From: Thereva unica
Taxonomy: Eukaryota > Arthropoda > Insecta > Diptera > Therevidae
Direction: 5' to 3'
Assembly: GCA_949987705.1 (NCBI GenBank)
Contig: OX465283.1
Coordinates: 166,237,850 to 166,301,849 of the forward strand
DNA length: 64,000 nucleotides
Shown here: piece after piece, positions 45,922 to 58,250 of the stretch
Layout: each line of letters starts with the position of its first letter
Position numbering within the stretch: the first letter of the stretch is position 1
Position numbers and translations under genes: made by a program
Notes under the pieces: generated by a model
Seen by the model: only the letters and a program-made list of their open reading frames with translations
Told to the model about the DNA's origin: nothing
Databases searched by the model: none

Positions 45922-48900
45922 GAAGTTCTGATGCCGGAGCATTTTTTTGTGAAATCTATGTAACGATAACGCTGGTAGATCTGGCCTCTGGAATTTTCTC
46001 CCTTCTTGCTGACCATAAAACCAACCCCAAACATATTGCAGCTCTGATATAATTCATAATCAGACAAATCTTGGATGACTGCTATGTTAGCATTATAGAC
46101 TTAGATAAGGTATCAGCGCCCTCTTTGAGTGAGTTCGAAAAGCAGGATCCAAACATTTCCTCCGGCATCACCACTAAGGATTTAAAACATGCATTTCGTA
46201 CACGAATATAAATTTATTCGGTAATTAAGCCATTCTTACCACACTAAAAAGGGTAGAAGCAAAAAATTGCAGTCCGACCGTGCATATTACCAATTCCCGC
46301 AATGTTCAAATAATTATTTCCGTATTGTCAGAAAGTTTCTCGACATTGTACAAATTAAATAATTCCATGGCATTGTGTGGCACATTTACCATTACCCACC
46401 TCCGTACGGAATATGAAATCAAGATGAAGCCTGATTATCAGGGCCTTGGCAAAGGCAAAGCTCGCTGCATATTAGATGTATGTATCCTTGTGGTAATAAC
46501 TCGAGCGAGAGTCATATGACGTTGCCACTTCCTCCGCCGACATGTCAGCAGTTCCCCGGTACGGATCCGTTTGCAAATAAATAACATGTGCACCTGAGCA
46601 TGCATTAACAAAATTTAATTTCACGTGTTCCTATTTGCATATTCAATAAGCGTAGTTATGGCTCAGGGGTAGCTAAAACTAGGAGGAGGCTTGCAAAGTT
46701 GAATTTTGTTGGAGGTGCTCCTACTCAAAAGCAAACATTAGTGGGCTGGGAGGTTATAAAGTCTTGCTAAGATCGCAGCCCCGATTCGGCATTCAAAACT
46801 ATAGAATAGAACTAACCCCCAGTGATGTTTGGCTCAATTTCAACGGGGAGTTAGGGCTTGTTAGGGAATATAAGTAGACGTGGCGTGGGAGTTGGTGGGT
46901 ATCCATTATCCCTAGGCAATTGGAAATTGTTTTGATTGTTGTGTCAAACAGGATGTGCGAGTCAAGCTCTATGGTATTAGGAAGATTAACCTTTGACTTG
47001 AATTTAATGAATTTATATGTGATTTTTGGAAAGAATTTAACGTTATAGAAATTTGAGGTTGGGGGTGTCATGTTTAAAGAGGATCACATTAAAAAAAACT
47101 CTGAAATTGTGGGATACAAGCTACTTATGAAGAAAGACTACCTTTAATAAACACCTTAATTATAGACGTTGGTCGTATCCATATCACACCATGGCAACTG
47201 TCTACATTAAGCAAGTCAAGCAGTGCCCAAAAAGATTTCACCCATGATATGCTCACCTAGAAACAAATTTCAGAAAGGGAAACTATTTTCGACATCAACT
47301 CATAAATCATAAAATTACTCATCCTTGATTTGAAAGCATTTTGCTCCTTTTACACATTAAATCAAGCCCTTATAATGCCTTAACTAGAAATCGTCCCTTA
47401 ATTAATGGTAATTAAAAACTCCAGGTATTTCTCAAAATCAGGGCTTCTGTCGTGATTTATTCAAAGATTAAGTTCTTGGACACGTTTTCCGCATGAACAA
47501 GCAGCACTACATTGTTAAAACGTCTTACGTTGTGATAAAGCAACGTTAAAGGAACAACCCTTAGTCCTACACGTCATATCTTTGCTAGAAACATGCACGA
47601 AGACAGATTAATTAGAGCCAAATTGGGTCAACAGCGAAATGACTTGGTCCATACTGCCCAGGACTAGTCCCTTTCCTCCTGCCCCATGGGAACCAGCTGC
47701 CGAGATTTGAGACGCTATTCAAGTTAGGGGTAGGGGACGGGGCGCACAGTGTACCAGCCTATCATAAATATGGCAACAGAGTGTCAGTTCATAGTGCTAC
47801 TTGAAAACTGTCTATTTATAATTTAATGAAATTTTCTCTCTGACTTAACCCTAGGCACGAACATTCTCATTTGTAAGCGGAGAGCTTGGGCCCTACGTAG
47901 AAAAAGTCCTGACCTGATTGCATTGTTCGGGGTGGGCTTTGTTTACGGAATGAGGACTGAAGAAAATGCTTCATTATTTGCCCCCGATTTTTTCTGATTT
48001 AAGCCCGGTGTGCTAGAGTCAAGATACTTCTTTGCTTATCTAAAACCTATTCTATATTTTCTGTATCAATTTCTGTACGCGAGAAAAGTAATGACACCAG
48101 AAATTTTGAATTGACGCGCAGATGTCGCTTTTGATAAAATTTTAGCAAAATTGCTAGTAACTTTCCGCAATGCTAACAATAACACACTGTTGGTTTTCAT
48201 TCATATTTGTTTAATTCTTTTATAATTCTTTCTTGCTTGTACCGGGCTTTACTGTGAAAATATTTTTGATCCTTTGGTAGCTTCTTTAATTATGTACTGG
48301 AATTGGCGCACATCTACCCTCATTACGCAACTACATCTCCCTGTCCACTTCATATGATGAATTACGTCTTTTATCACAATTTTATGAGTCTTCAAAGTGC
48401 TTATGTCAATTAAGAAAACATTCGAGCGAAGTCTGTGTGCCGCGGAATTTCTGTTTATCTTTAGGACCTTGTGTACATTCATTTTTTCCATGCAATGTGT
48501 ACCAGCCACTTAGCACAGCTCCTGCCAGCTCAATGTTTGTAAATCATTAAACAGAGGAAACATAATTAAGGACAATATTCAGATCACATCCCTGCAAAGT
48601 TTATGTTTATGAGTGAACAAACTGTTTCCATTACGCAATCAATGACATCCTAATATTGGTCGCCAGGAGCAGCGTTCGAATGTGGTCATTACGGCCGGGC
48701 ATAAAGGCGAGTCGACGTGGTATATAAGCGAAAACTGTTTAAGTGCTTTCTGGTCATCATTAAAAGCTTTTCCTGCCAATAAAAAATCCATAAACACACA
48801 TCATCGCTGGGCGCACCAGAGCCTCGAAATTGCGAAAAGAAGTCGCAAGGATAATAAAATCCTCGAACCTGCGACCCGTAAACGAAAGCAACAGCTCGAA

Positions 48901-49209
48901 TGAAAGTACATTTACGAGCGGAAGCAGCCTGAGCTGAACTTTGGATTGTTTCGATTTCCGGTCTTACGCTATATTTCGCTTTCGCCATCGATCTTTCGGA
49001 TGATGAACAAAGCTCCAACGACGGGGCACAAACAAAGAGAGCTGGAAATAATGAACCTGGCTAGTCCCCAGCTCCCAGCCCACATTTGGTTTATGGGGTT
49101 ATCTGTTTTTAGGCAAAATAAAAGGAAATCCTTTGTGTGTTGAAGGAATTGGCAAAGTCGAAGGTAGTTTGAAGCGAAAACCTTTGTCGGTGGGAATTTA
49201 AAAAATATA
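45922..49209. other. Noncoding DNA, no gene seen
   Basis: No exon, RNA gene or bounded repeat could be supported. Confidence 0.4.
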
Positions 49210-49530
49210 ATTTAAGTAGGTTAGGTGTAGGGCTGCCTTTAGTGCGAACGAAGGCCCAATTAGTGCTTTGGTGCGCCATTTTGATATCAGAAACTCGTAA
49301 ACCTAAAATTAGGTGGTTGTTTAACCGACTGTGGCGGATGTCTAAAGCCATGTGGAGTTTAGAAAGCTTAGCAGTGCTTTGACCTCTAGTCTGGAGATCT
49401 TTTGTAGGTCTTCCAGAACGTGCACCGAAAGGTGGCAGGATTGTGAACTGTTAGTGGTCTTTAGGTAGACCCCTGTCTGGACGCCCTCTGACATTTTGGA
49501 GCCCTCGGTGAATATCCGTAGATCTTACAT
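49210..49530 (-). mobile_element. LINE fragment, RNase H domain start
   Basis: The - strand reads RIFTEGSKMSEGVQTGVYLK followed by SSQSCHLSVH, matching the first strand and catalytic Asp region of LINE RNase H (usual xIYTDGSKxxxGVGAGVY; here Glu replaces the catalytic Asp). Stops follow in the next 200 bases. A dead 5'- and 3'-truncated piece. Confidence 0.55.
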
Positions 49531-52500
49531 AACAAACTTCTTCAGGACGTTTCCGTTTCTTCATTCTCTTCTTGAGGATATTTCGATGGAGAAGTTCTTC
49601 TGGAAAGTCGATCTGGGAAGGGGAAGGTATTAGGTAGTTGTGGCAACCATATCATTGAGTACCAAATCCAAGATGTTACCTGAGTAATAAAATAATACTC
49701 GCCGCACCTAGCATGAAACAGACGAGGAATGACTAACTGACTAAAAGTAAAAATTGCCTACTCCTAGCCTGCGACAGGCACGCACGACGCCTGAAACAGG
49801 CACGGTACGCCTGACTAAAAATAACACTCCCGCGAAAAGCGTTAAATTGCCTGTATGACACCCAAACGAGGCATGGTACGCTTACACTTTTTCTAAACTC
49901 AAACTTAAAACCAAAGCTAAAAAATATTTTCGTAGCTTTAAGCGTCCTATGCTTTAGTGTTGGGGAGAATACGATTATAAAATGAGTTTGTAAGAGGTGC
50001 CTCTTTTTCCTTTTGAGCCAGTACAATGTCGTACTTCAAATGAGGGGAGGTGTTATTTGTAATGTCAAAATGACAAAAAAAAACAATCAAATTAAAAAAA
50101 GAAAGAAGGTTTTCCCCTATAGGTTTGAAATTATGTTCAAATCGAAGAGTCTCCCCATTCGTTATTCTTGATGCTTCTCTAGAGCGTATAACTGGCGTTG
50201 GCGTCGCACCTTTTTTTCCTCTTTTAGGAAGATTCGTTTGGCATATGTTAGACGGTTTTCATTCCTCTCCATCCGTTCGAACCGCAGGGTTGTTTTGATC
50301 CTTTAGATACTGGTTGAGTTCTTGCCTTCCCATTCGACACTGATCTATTTAGGGATTCGTATTAATTTCCTTAGCGGCCCCATCCCTGACCATATAATAA
50401 TGAAAACCTTCTAGGTTCTTATGTCAGCACCAAGCTATCGTTCCCCAACAGCAACACTCTACAGCAATGCGGGAATATCTTAAACTAGTCCTAATTTTCA
50501 TACTTAATAAAAATGCACCTTTAATGTCGGTCCAAAATGCAAATACCGACAATTAGATACACGGGAGAACATGAATAACTCAAGTCCCGGGAGACCAAGG
50601 TTCTAGGACCTTTCGTCCGTTTGTCCTGGCACATATGTTAACAGCTCAATTACAGTCGATCAGATAAACAGGACCCGTCTGGTACTGTGATGCTCATGCC
50701 AAAATTTACATAAAAACATCCGTTCTACAATGACGGGCGGCATTTAGTCCTGCGATGACAAAAGGCTCAAATTTTGATGTAGGTTGGCTCGGTGCTGGTG
50801 TATACGCATGTTTATGTGTTAAATAAAGGTATTACACGAGCATAGTATTGAAGGTTTACGAGCCTATAAAAATAAATCTCTACTTAACCCTATGGTGCTG
50901 GCGTTATGATAGCGATTAAACAGCCGTCAGTGCTGTTCCTTTGTGCAGGCGAGATTAAAAAGAGCTAAGGATGTTTTAAGGATGTCTTAGCGCGCGCTTT
51001 TATTGCTCCTCGAGGTGTTAATATTTCATTTTCATAATAAAGCGGCATCAACGTGACTGTACTTTAGCCTATCTGTTTAATTACCCTAAAACGAGACGTG
51101 ATCGGAATTTTCTGCAAATGTTAATAGAATTTAAGTAATTTATAATGATTTTACAGAATACCCCCGAGTGTGTTGGGCTGAGGGGCTGCGGGGTATCCAG
51201 CAAATATCCATATGCATTCATGCTGTGGGGCTGCTCTAGAACAATTGCGCTTCCACTTCATTGGTTCCTTTACAATAGCACTCCACTCACATCCAGTCAA
51301 TTTAATAGAATGGTGAATTATTTGCCCAGGGAAGGATCGTCTGACCCGAGATTAACTCCGGAGAACTACCCTTTGTGAGTTTTTCAAATCCATATGCATG
51401 GAAAAACTTATGTGAATTCTGTTTACTGACGAAAAAATTTGCCATATAATAAAGCCCCCAAGATCCTGCCGGACTCCACTTGGAATGGACTTTCATCCAT
51501 CCCGGCCGTAATAAAAGAGGGATGTCAAAGGAAAAGTTGAAATAAAATGGGGACGGACAATTTCCCTTTTGCCATATAATCGCCTCGTGAACAACTCCAG
51601 GATGCAAGAGGGGCTGAATTTATGAAAGCAGAAGAGACCACTCAAAGCCCTGCCCTTCAGTCTTTGCTGTTTTCCCTATAAATGTTACTACGTGATCGGA
51701 AAGTGTTATTTACCTTTGTATCTCCGCAAGCCATCGCAACTATAGCCCTGCTCCTTATGGAACGCTGCAAAGGAAACTAATAACGTGTTTATGTGTGTAT
51801 AGTCATAGTTCTGATGGAGGTACCCTGCGCGCCGTGCGAGGGCGTTTTCTGGTTAGATGCGTGGATGTTACCCTTCCGTTAACGTTATGAAAACTTAATG
51901 CTTGAAGGTGTTTCGGGTGCGTGTAAAGTGCTTGATTGATAACATTCAAATGTGCCTGAACTCATATACTAGTAACCATCGATTTAAGTGGTAATATGCT
52001 TTATTGGGTGTGCTTTAAGGTGAATCTCAAGGGAAACCATAGTTTTACCGCAAATATATTTCTTTTTCCAGCTGGACAGAACTATGGAAAGGTTTCATTT
52101 TCATTAAGAATTTTTTAATTAGTTCTTCAAGTTGTCCTGAATTATTTTGCTGTTATAAAGATCCTTTGTGTCTTCAAACGCCCTCGATATTCGTTAGCCA
52201 GGTGTTCCTAGGTGCATATCGCTGAATTCTCCAGTCTGCGGGACGGACTCGCATAAGATGGGTTGGGTGGGTAGCCAGACAACCAAACTCCTACCCAAAC
52301 TACAATCTAACAACATACCATTAAGTCCGTTGAACTGAAGTTCGACCAAGGTAGGCTTTGATAAGCCTTTGAACTAGGATACAGGATCCTGGCTTACCTT
52401 AATCAGAACGCTTGTAAAAGGTGTTTGTTGTATTGCTTGCGCGAGAGCCCCTTCTGTTTTTTGTGGCTATTTTGGAATGTTGGGTCAATGATTTCAAGCC

Positions 52501-52540
52501 ACTGCCGGTGCTCCCGCTCCCTCAAACTCAAACCTGCCAC
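49531..52540. other. Noncoding DNA, no gene seen
   Basis: 49690-49870 has repeated CCTGxxACAGGCACG/GGCACGGTACGC words in an irregular arrangement. Otherwise nothing supportable. Confidence 0.4.
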
Positions 52541-53025
52541 CTGGAGCGCGTTCAAAAACCTTACTATAGTAAACCCCGAGGTAAGCTGTGGTTATGCTAC
52601 ATCACTTCACTTAACCACAAAATTTTATGTTTAACCATGGAGGTTTTTGAACGCACCGTGGTTAACTACGTGGTAAAGAAAATTTAAAATTTTTTTTCCA
52701 TAAAATAGTGTCCGCTATTTGCCTCAATTATTTCCAATAATTATTTATTTAAAATAATCTCACAAATCCCACTTTGATTTGTTCATTATTAACATTAAAA
52801 CAAGTGTCAAAAAATTGTTTTTATTCTTCTTCTTCTTAACTATCGCTAACCATGCTCCCGAGCATGGTTAAAATTTAACTACACCATGGTTAACCACGGG
52901 AGTTTTTGAACGACAAAAAGTTATGCTCGTGGTTATGTTGTAGTTAACCACGGAGTTTTTGAACGGCAAAAGTTTACCATAGTTAACCATGGTTAACCAT
53001 AGTAAGGTTTTTGAACGCGCTCCAG
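52541..53025. mobile_element. Inverted-repeat element built on GGTTAACC words
   Basis: The left end CTGGAGCGCGTTCAAAAACC and right end GGTTTTTGAACGCGCTCCAG are perfect inverted repeats for 20 bases and continue imperfectly. Inside, GGAGTTTTTGAACG or its like recurs three times, each with GTTAACCA words, and CATAGTTAACCATGGTTAACCATAG-type sequence forms nested small palindromes. No target duplication is obvious (flanks CCTGCCAC and TTCATCTT differ). No coding sequence. Confidence 0.8.
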
Positions 53026-53395
53026 TTCATCTTAAATTACGAAAGTCCTTCTCTGGTGAAAGGCTTTTAAAACTATTCAGTTTAGATGCATCTTAGACAG
53101 CTCCCATTCTTTTCCAATATCTCGAAGGACTTCTCGTTGATTTGGGAGAAAGAATATAATGCTCTTCTTCAGCGGTTCCTTTGCTTTAATGACATCCAGA
53201 GGAACCGCAAGACTTTGAGCCTGAAAACCTGGAGAAGCTTTCCAGGCTCCAAATTTACTTTAACCAGACCTAGAGCTCTCCTCAGGATATCCGCAGCTGG
53301 GACTACATTTCGTCACATGGCCTTCTCATTCATGGCATTCTTTCTCTCTGGTACTGTGTCTGCCTCGAATACCGGCCGACCTCTGTTTTTCTGAA
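53026..53395. other. Noncoding DNA between two inverted-repeat elements
   Basis: A 102-codon + frame crosses this stretch (53086-53394) and ends where the foldback repeat begins. It has no motif and I do not call it. Confidence 0.3.
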
Positions 53396-54983
53396 TTCGG
53401 TTCGCCCCGGGGGTTGCCTCAGTTACCGTCTCCTGCCAGGAGGTGAGTAGATTTTCCTCTGAGGATAACTCCCGAACTCCTTGGTATTTTTTTTTTGGCA
53501 AACTCAACTGGTCTGGATTCAGGGGAACGAGCCCTTTCCAACGAGGCATCATTGCTTAAAATTAATTATTCTATATATTAGGTATTTTTTAGCAATTCCA
53601 TTTTCAAATCTTGTGTTTGGCCGTTTATATTCAATTTCATACAATAAAAACCTATTTCCAAAACAAAAGAATACTGCCAAATTTTATAAATTACATAAAT
53701 TCACTAAATTAACTACATACTTAAATTAAATAAATTCCAAAAAAAAAATGAAAATTTTCAATTCCTGAAATCTCAAAATAATGCATAAGAATCATTGTGA
53801 TAAAAACTCAGTTTTTAGGACGTTTTTGCGTTCTCATCAATAATCGTTATTAAGTTAATTATTATTAAATATGTATTATTTACATATTCTATTTTATTTT
53901 TAATTACTTGAAAACAAAATTTCACAATTTTTCTTGTTTAATTTAATCAAAATCAATTAAATATAAATAAACTTCTGAAATTATTAAACGTGGAAAATTG
54001 CATATTTTGAAGCGTTTAATGTCTAATCGAAGTTTAACATTCACGTTTTTTGATATGCGCAGGGATCCTCTATCTAATGGATAAATTTACAATGTTAAGT
54101 TTTGCATATTTGTATGAGAAAACTTCGACACTTCGCATTGTAACTTCTGACATATCATACAGGACCCGTCCGGTTACCGAAAAACGCACGACTTTTCGAT
54201 TGAGTGTTCGACTCCTACAACTATGCAATTTTTTACTATGCTATTGCTATATAGCACTATGTATATACATAGTGCTATTTGTTAATTGCAAAAGTTTATT
54301 TTATTGATTTTAATTAAATTAAACAATGAAAAATTGTGAAATTCTGTTTTTAAGTAATTAAAAATATAATAGAATATGTAAATAATACATATTTAATAAT
54401 AATAGGCTTAATAACGATTATTGATGAGAACGCAAAAACGTCCTAAAAACTGAGTTTTTATCACAATGATTCTTATGCATTATTTTGAGATTTCAGGAAT
54501 TGAAAATTTTCATTTTTTTGGAATTTCTTTAATTTAAGTTGTTAATTTAACTCATTTAAGGTTTATTTAAGTGAATTTATGTATTTTATATAATTTAGTA
54601 GTATTTTGTTTGTTCTGGGAATATGCTTCATTGCTTAAAACTGAATTTAAACAGCCAAACAGGATTTCAAAATTTATTTCCTCCAAAAATACCTTAATAT
54701 AATAATAATGAATTTTAGGGAGTGATGCCTAGTTGTAAGGGGACCTCCCAGGGTGTCTGTGAATTCAGTCCCACCCCAGCCTGACCAGTATTTCCCGAGA
54801 TAATGGGCATTTTACAGTCCTCCTTGAGGAGATCACAAAAGAGGGGATAACTCCCGAATCCCTCAGTATTTTTTGGCAAACTCAACTGGTCTGATTTCAC
54901 GAGGGCGAGACCTTTCCAACGAGGCTCTAAATCGGAGCACCGTAGCAAAAGTGCGTATAAACGGCCAAAAAGTGCCAAGGCAG
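53396..54983. mobile_element. Foldback-type repeat, copy 2, with 1.1-kb palindrome
   Basis: Same structure and orientation as 19451-21003. The palindrome spans 53556-54720 with its centre near 54110. The flanks carry the same direct repeat (TGGTATT...TTTTGGCAAACTCAACTGG...CCTTTCCAACGAGGC at about 53482-53547 and again, slightly diverged, at 54865-54926). Differences from copy 1 are scattered substitutions and small indels, including a TATATAGCACTATGTATATA insertion near 54250. No transposase. Confidence 0.8.
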
Positions 54984-55115
54984 CGAGCCTTTTCAAACGA
55001 GGCATTATTCATCCAAATCATCAAAGGGGCTCCAAAAGTCGAAAGCAAGAAAACGCTGGAAAATGCGGAAAAACTGGAGAAGAGAGCCCTTTCCAACAAG
55101 GCCACACTCGTCAAA
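54895..55115. repeat. Degenerate short tandem repeat at the element's right side
   Basis: ACCTTTCCAACGAGGCTC, CCTTTTCAAACGAGGCAT and GCCCTTTCCAACAAGGCC recur at roughly 70-100 base spacing, each followed by AAATC(GGAGCA). The + frame through it shows repeated LSNEA/FSNEA/LSNKA words; the pattern overlaps and extends beyond the end of homology with copy 1. Confidence 0.6.
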
Positions 55116-57577
55116 ATCGGAGCACATACCATACCAAGGCGTCGCTTCCTGATGGCGAAGTAGATTATCTCAGTCGTGCTATATGCAGCTACGTTGAAGA
55201 GGATGATTAACAGAAGAAAATTGAGGACCGCATATAGACTAAGCGTTCTCCGTGCGTGCTGTGCATACAGGACCATGTCCAACGATGCAGCGTGTGCAGA
55301 GATCATCTGCAGAGACATACTGGGCGAGAAGAGGCATGCTTACCTATAACTAAGCATTAAGTTGGAGGCGCAACTCGAAATCCGGGTGGGTATTTTACTC
55401 ACCTGGAATAATCCGCGTGGGTACTACTACCCACCATACCCACATTATCCGCCGGCTATGTGCAGATGTATGATTGTACACAAAACATGGTCGCAAATGT
55501 CCAGCTCAGTTCTAAAAATATAGATTTAAGAATTTAAAAATCAGACGGTTATCCTTTCACAGAATTTTCCGCTCAAACCGTTATTTTATAAAACCTAATT
55601 ATAAACAAAAATCAATAGGTTCCAAATAAGAAGGTATTTGATCGCAAATACCACCAAATCCTTTCGCACCTAAATTTATTTACAAAAGAGTCATTCCGCA
55701 CCATTAACCGAGTACCTGACCCGAATACTTTCCGCGTCCTGAGTAATGAATGCGGTCATAAAACACGTTGAGTTACATGACCACCCATTTTAAATAATCT
55801 CAGAAACAAAATCTCTGACAATGGCGTTTTCTTCCCCTTTCAACGGAATTTTTTTATATTCACTGGATTTTTTTTTGTTAACCCGAACTCAGTGAACTTT
55901 CACCCATAATGGTTGAAAATGAATGCGTAAACATATACAGTCCGCCCTTTTGTCCCTCCCCCGATGTGTACCGGGGCTAACTTAGAAAGTTTATAGACCA
56001 ACGGTCCTTCTTTCTCCACTAACCGATCCTAGTACATGGGAGAGCGGGGAGTTTGGGTAAACAACAAGATGAGGAACAAGAAAACTTTTCGATATCAAAT
56101 AAATGCTACCATAAACATTGTTATCAAGATTCAAGGGGATGCGAGCTGAAAAATTGGCCCTTTTCGAAGGGGTGGGCCAGAACCTCGAAGAAATCCTTCT
56201 CATTTTTCTCGTCCTGTTGACGGTAGCCACCTCATTTGTAGCTGTGTGTTTAGTCGTTCGCTTTTTTTCTTTTTTGTAAATTTAAATGGCGCCGAGGAGC
56301 TCGACTCAGCAGAAACACGATGTTTTCATTTTTTTCGGATGTGGGCCCACATTTTTGCCGGTTAATGTTCAGTGTAAAAATTCATCAATGTGATGAATAA
56401 GGGATTCTCTGGCAGCATGTCCCCCGGCGCTCCTAAAACAATGCACGAATACTCTCCGAGTTTCCCAGTCATTATCCTGGGTCGACCGTCCTTGAGTGAC
56501 CTCTTTGTCCCTTGTCGCTGGCCAGATTTTATTCGCATTTGTCTCGCGTAACAGACTGGAGTCCTCACGGCAAGTGTGTGTGGGCGTCTGCAATTAGTCT
56601 TGCATAACTAATAAATATCCGAATACATAGAAGGAAGTCCCAACTGCCGCATTCCCGGTATTATATGTGGTAAATGTGTGATTACAGGACATTCAGTAAA
56701 TAAATGCTGACCCTAGAATAAGTCCGCTTCTCGTACATCGTAATCGCATTATATCTTGGCAATTAATGCCCTAATTAAGGAACAAATTCCAGGATATATG
56801 AAACTGTCCCAAGCTTCCTGCAAAGTAAATTGCTCCCTCACAGTCCCCAGATTTGCCCTTGCAAGTGATACCTATCCCTCAGCCTTTAGTATGTGGAAAG
56901 CTACGTTGTTGCTATGTTAATGGTCTATTGTCGCTGGCCCTGCATTAATTGAAGGATTTAATGGAATCCAGAAGAATTTGTTTTTGATTAACACAAGTTG
57001 AAGCACTTAGACGAGCAGGCTCCGTGTATCCACCCCTCTCGAGATCTTGTCCCATGCCCCAGTTCTGCTTTATGTCCCTTAAGGCTTTTCCTTTAAAGTA
57101 GTTACAAGTATCTGAGGATTAGGCTGACTGGTGTGATGTTCGGCTGCTTCCTCATGAGCGGAAATTGATATTGATTAAAGACTCACAGCAGTTTCCTGTC
57201 CTTTCGATCAGTGCTCAGATTATTGTTTGCTCAAACTTACAGGATAGCAGGAAACTTTGTGATTCAGGTTAAGCCGAAAAATCGCCACAATGCATCTTTT
57301 GTGAGACTAGATTGATTGGTAATAGATTGAATAATAAATCATTCCCCACACAACCAAGTCTATAAAGCCACGGTGGTATTGATGGTTTAATGGGGGAATG
57401 TGTGAATGCAATTAAAGCAAAAGGAGCCGCCTTTAGGGAGTACCAGGGGTCCCCGAGTGAGTCACTCCGTCGGGAATGGATTTAGTTGAGGAACTCCTGC
57501 AAGGAGAGTTAAATCGTCATTTTGATGACAATTTGAGAAGTAAGAAATTTACTACTGCTACCGATTTTTCGAACAGC
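55116..57577. other. Noncoding DNA, no gene seen
   Basis: A patch near 55385-55440 has GTGGGTA/TACCCAC words in both orientations. No gene. Confidence 0.4.
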
Positions 57578-57678
57578 GTACACACGACACGACAATAGTC
57601 GGCTGCAAAGTGGCTTCCATTTGAAGTGGGTGCTCCGCAAACCACCTTTGCAGCCGACTCTTGCCGTGTCGTGTGTAC
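57578..57678. repeat. 101-bp near-perfect hairpin
   Basis: The left arm GTACACACGACACGACAATA then GTCGGCTGCAAAG pairs with CTTTGCAGCCGACTCTTGCC then GTGTCGTGTGTAC. About 35 base pairs have few mismatches, around a short loop near 57628. It could be a minimal MITE or a structured transcript. Confidence 0.8.
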
Positions 57679-58059
57679 TCTCATGTGGAATGCCTGTATG
57701 CAAATGTCTCAAGCCGCTTGACGTCGAAAAATCCACTGTCCGATAATTATATAGTCCTCCTTTAGATCATCTGGCGACCCACGGTCGCTTTGTTTTGAAA
57801 ACTCGAGTGGTCATTTTTGTTTTTTTTTCTTGTTGTCCTTTTACTTCATTCCCTACGAAAGGAGAAACCAGAGAAATTAGAGTAACAACAACAACAAACT
57901 TGAAGCTGTCAAAACTGTTTCCTGCAAAGTTGCTTCAAAAGTTTCATGGCATTGTTTCGTGTTCCCTCAAGCCCTCTTTCATCCGTCCCTCAAGCTTGCA
58001 GGAAACTTTATATTTCGCGTTTCATCGTGTAAAGTGGGCCATATGGGTACAACCCACCT

Positions 58060-58250
58060 TTCCGTTTCCCGTGTTTCTGGCGCTTGGTGTTTCTGGTGTG
58101 TCTGGTGTTTTGGGTGTTTCTCGTGTCTTGGTGTTTCTGGCGTTTCTTGTGTTATTGGTGCCTCTGGTGTTTTTTTTTGTGTTTTTGGTGTTTCTGGCGT
58201 TTCTCGTCTTTCTGGTATTCTGGTTGTTCTGGTGTTTGCCGTCAGTATTT
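58060..58250 (+). repeat. GT-rich minisatellite, GGTGTTTCTG type
   Basis: About a dozen and a half degenerate copies of a roughly 9-10 base unit (GGTGTTTCTG, TCTGGTGTT, TGGCGTTTCT) in tandem. It creates long frames on both strands (Phe/Leu/Val-rich on +, Thr/Pro/Glu-rich on -), which are artefacts of the repeat. Confidence 0.8.

Noticed and set aside
52960..53010. Telomere-like sequence because of GGTTAACC words
   Set aside because: The words are not in a one-orientation tandem array and are part of the inverted repeats of the element at 52541-53025.
53086..53394. 102-codon + frame
   Set aside because: No motif, no support on either side, ends at the border of the foldback repeat.
54863..55318. 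151-codon - strand frame with hydrophobic stretches
   Set aside because: It overlaps the right flank of the foldback repeat and a degenerate tandem repeat; copy 1 does not conserve it.
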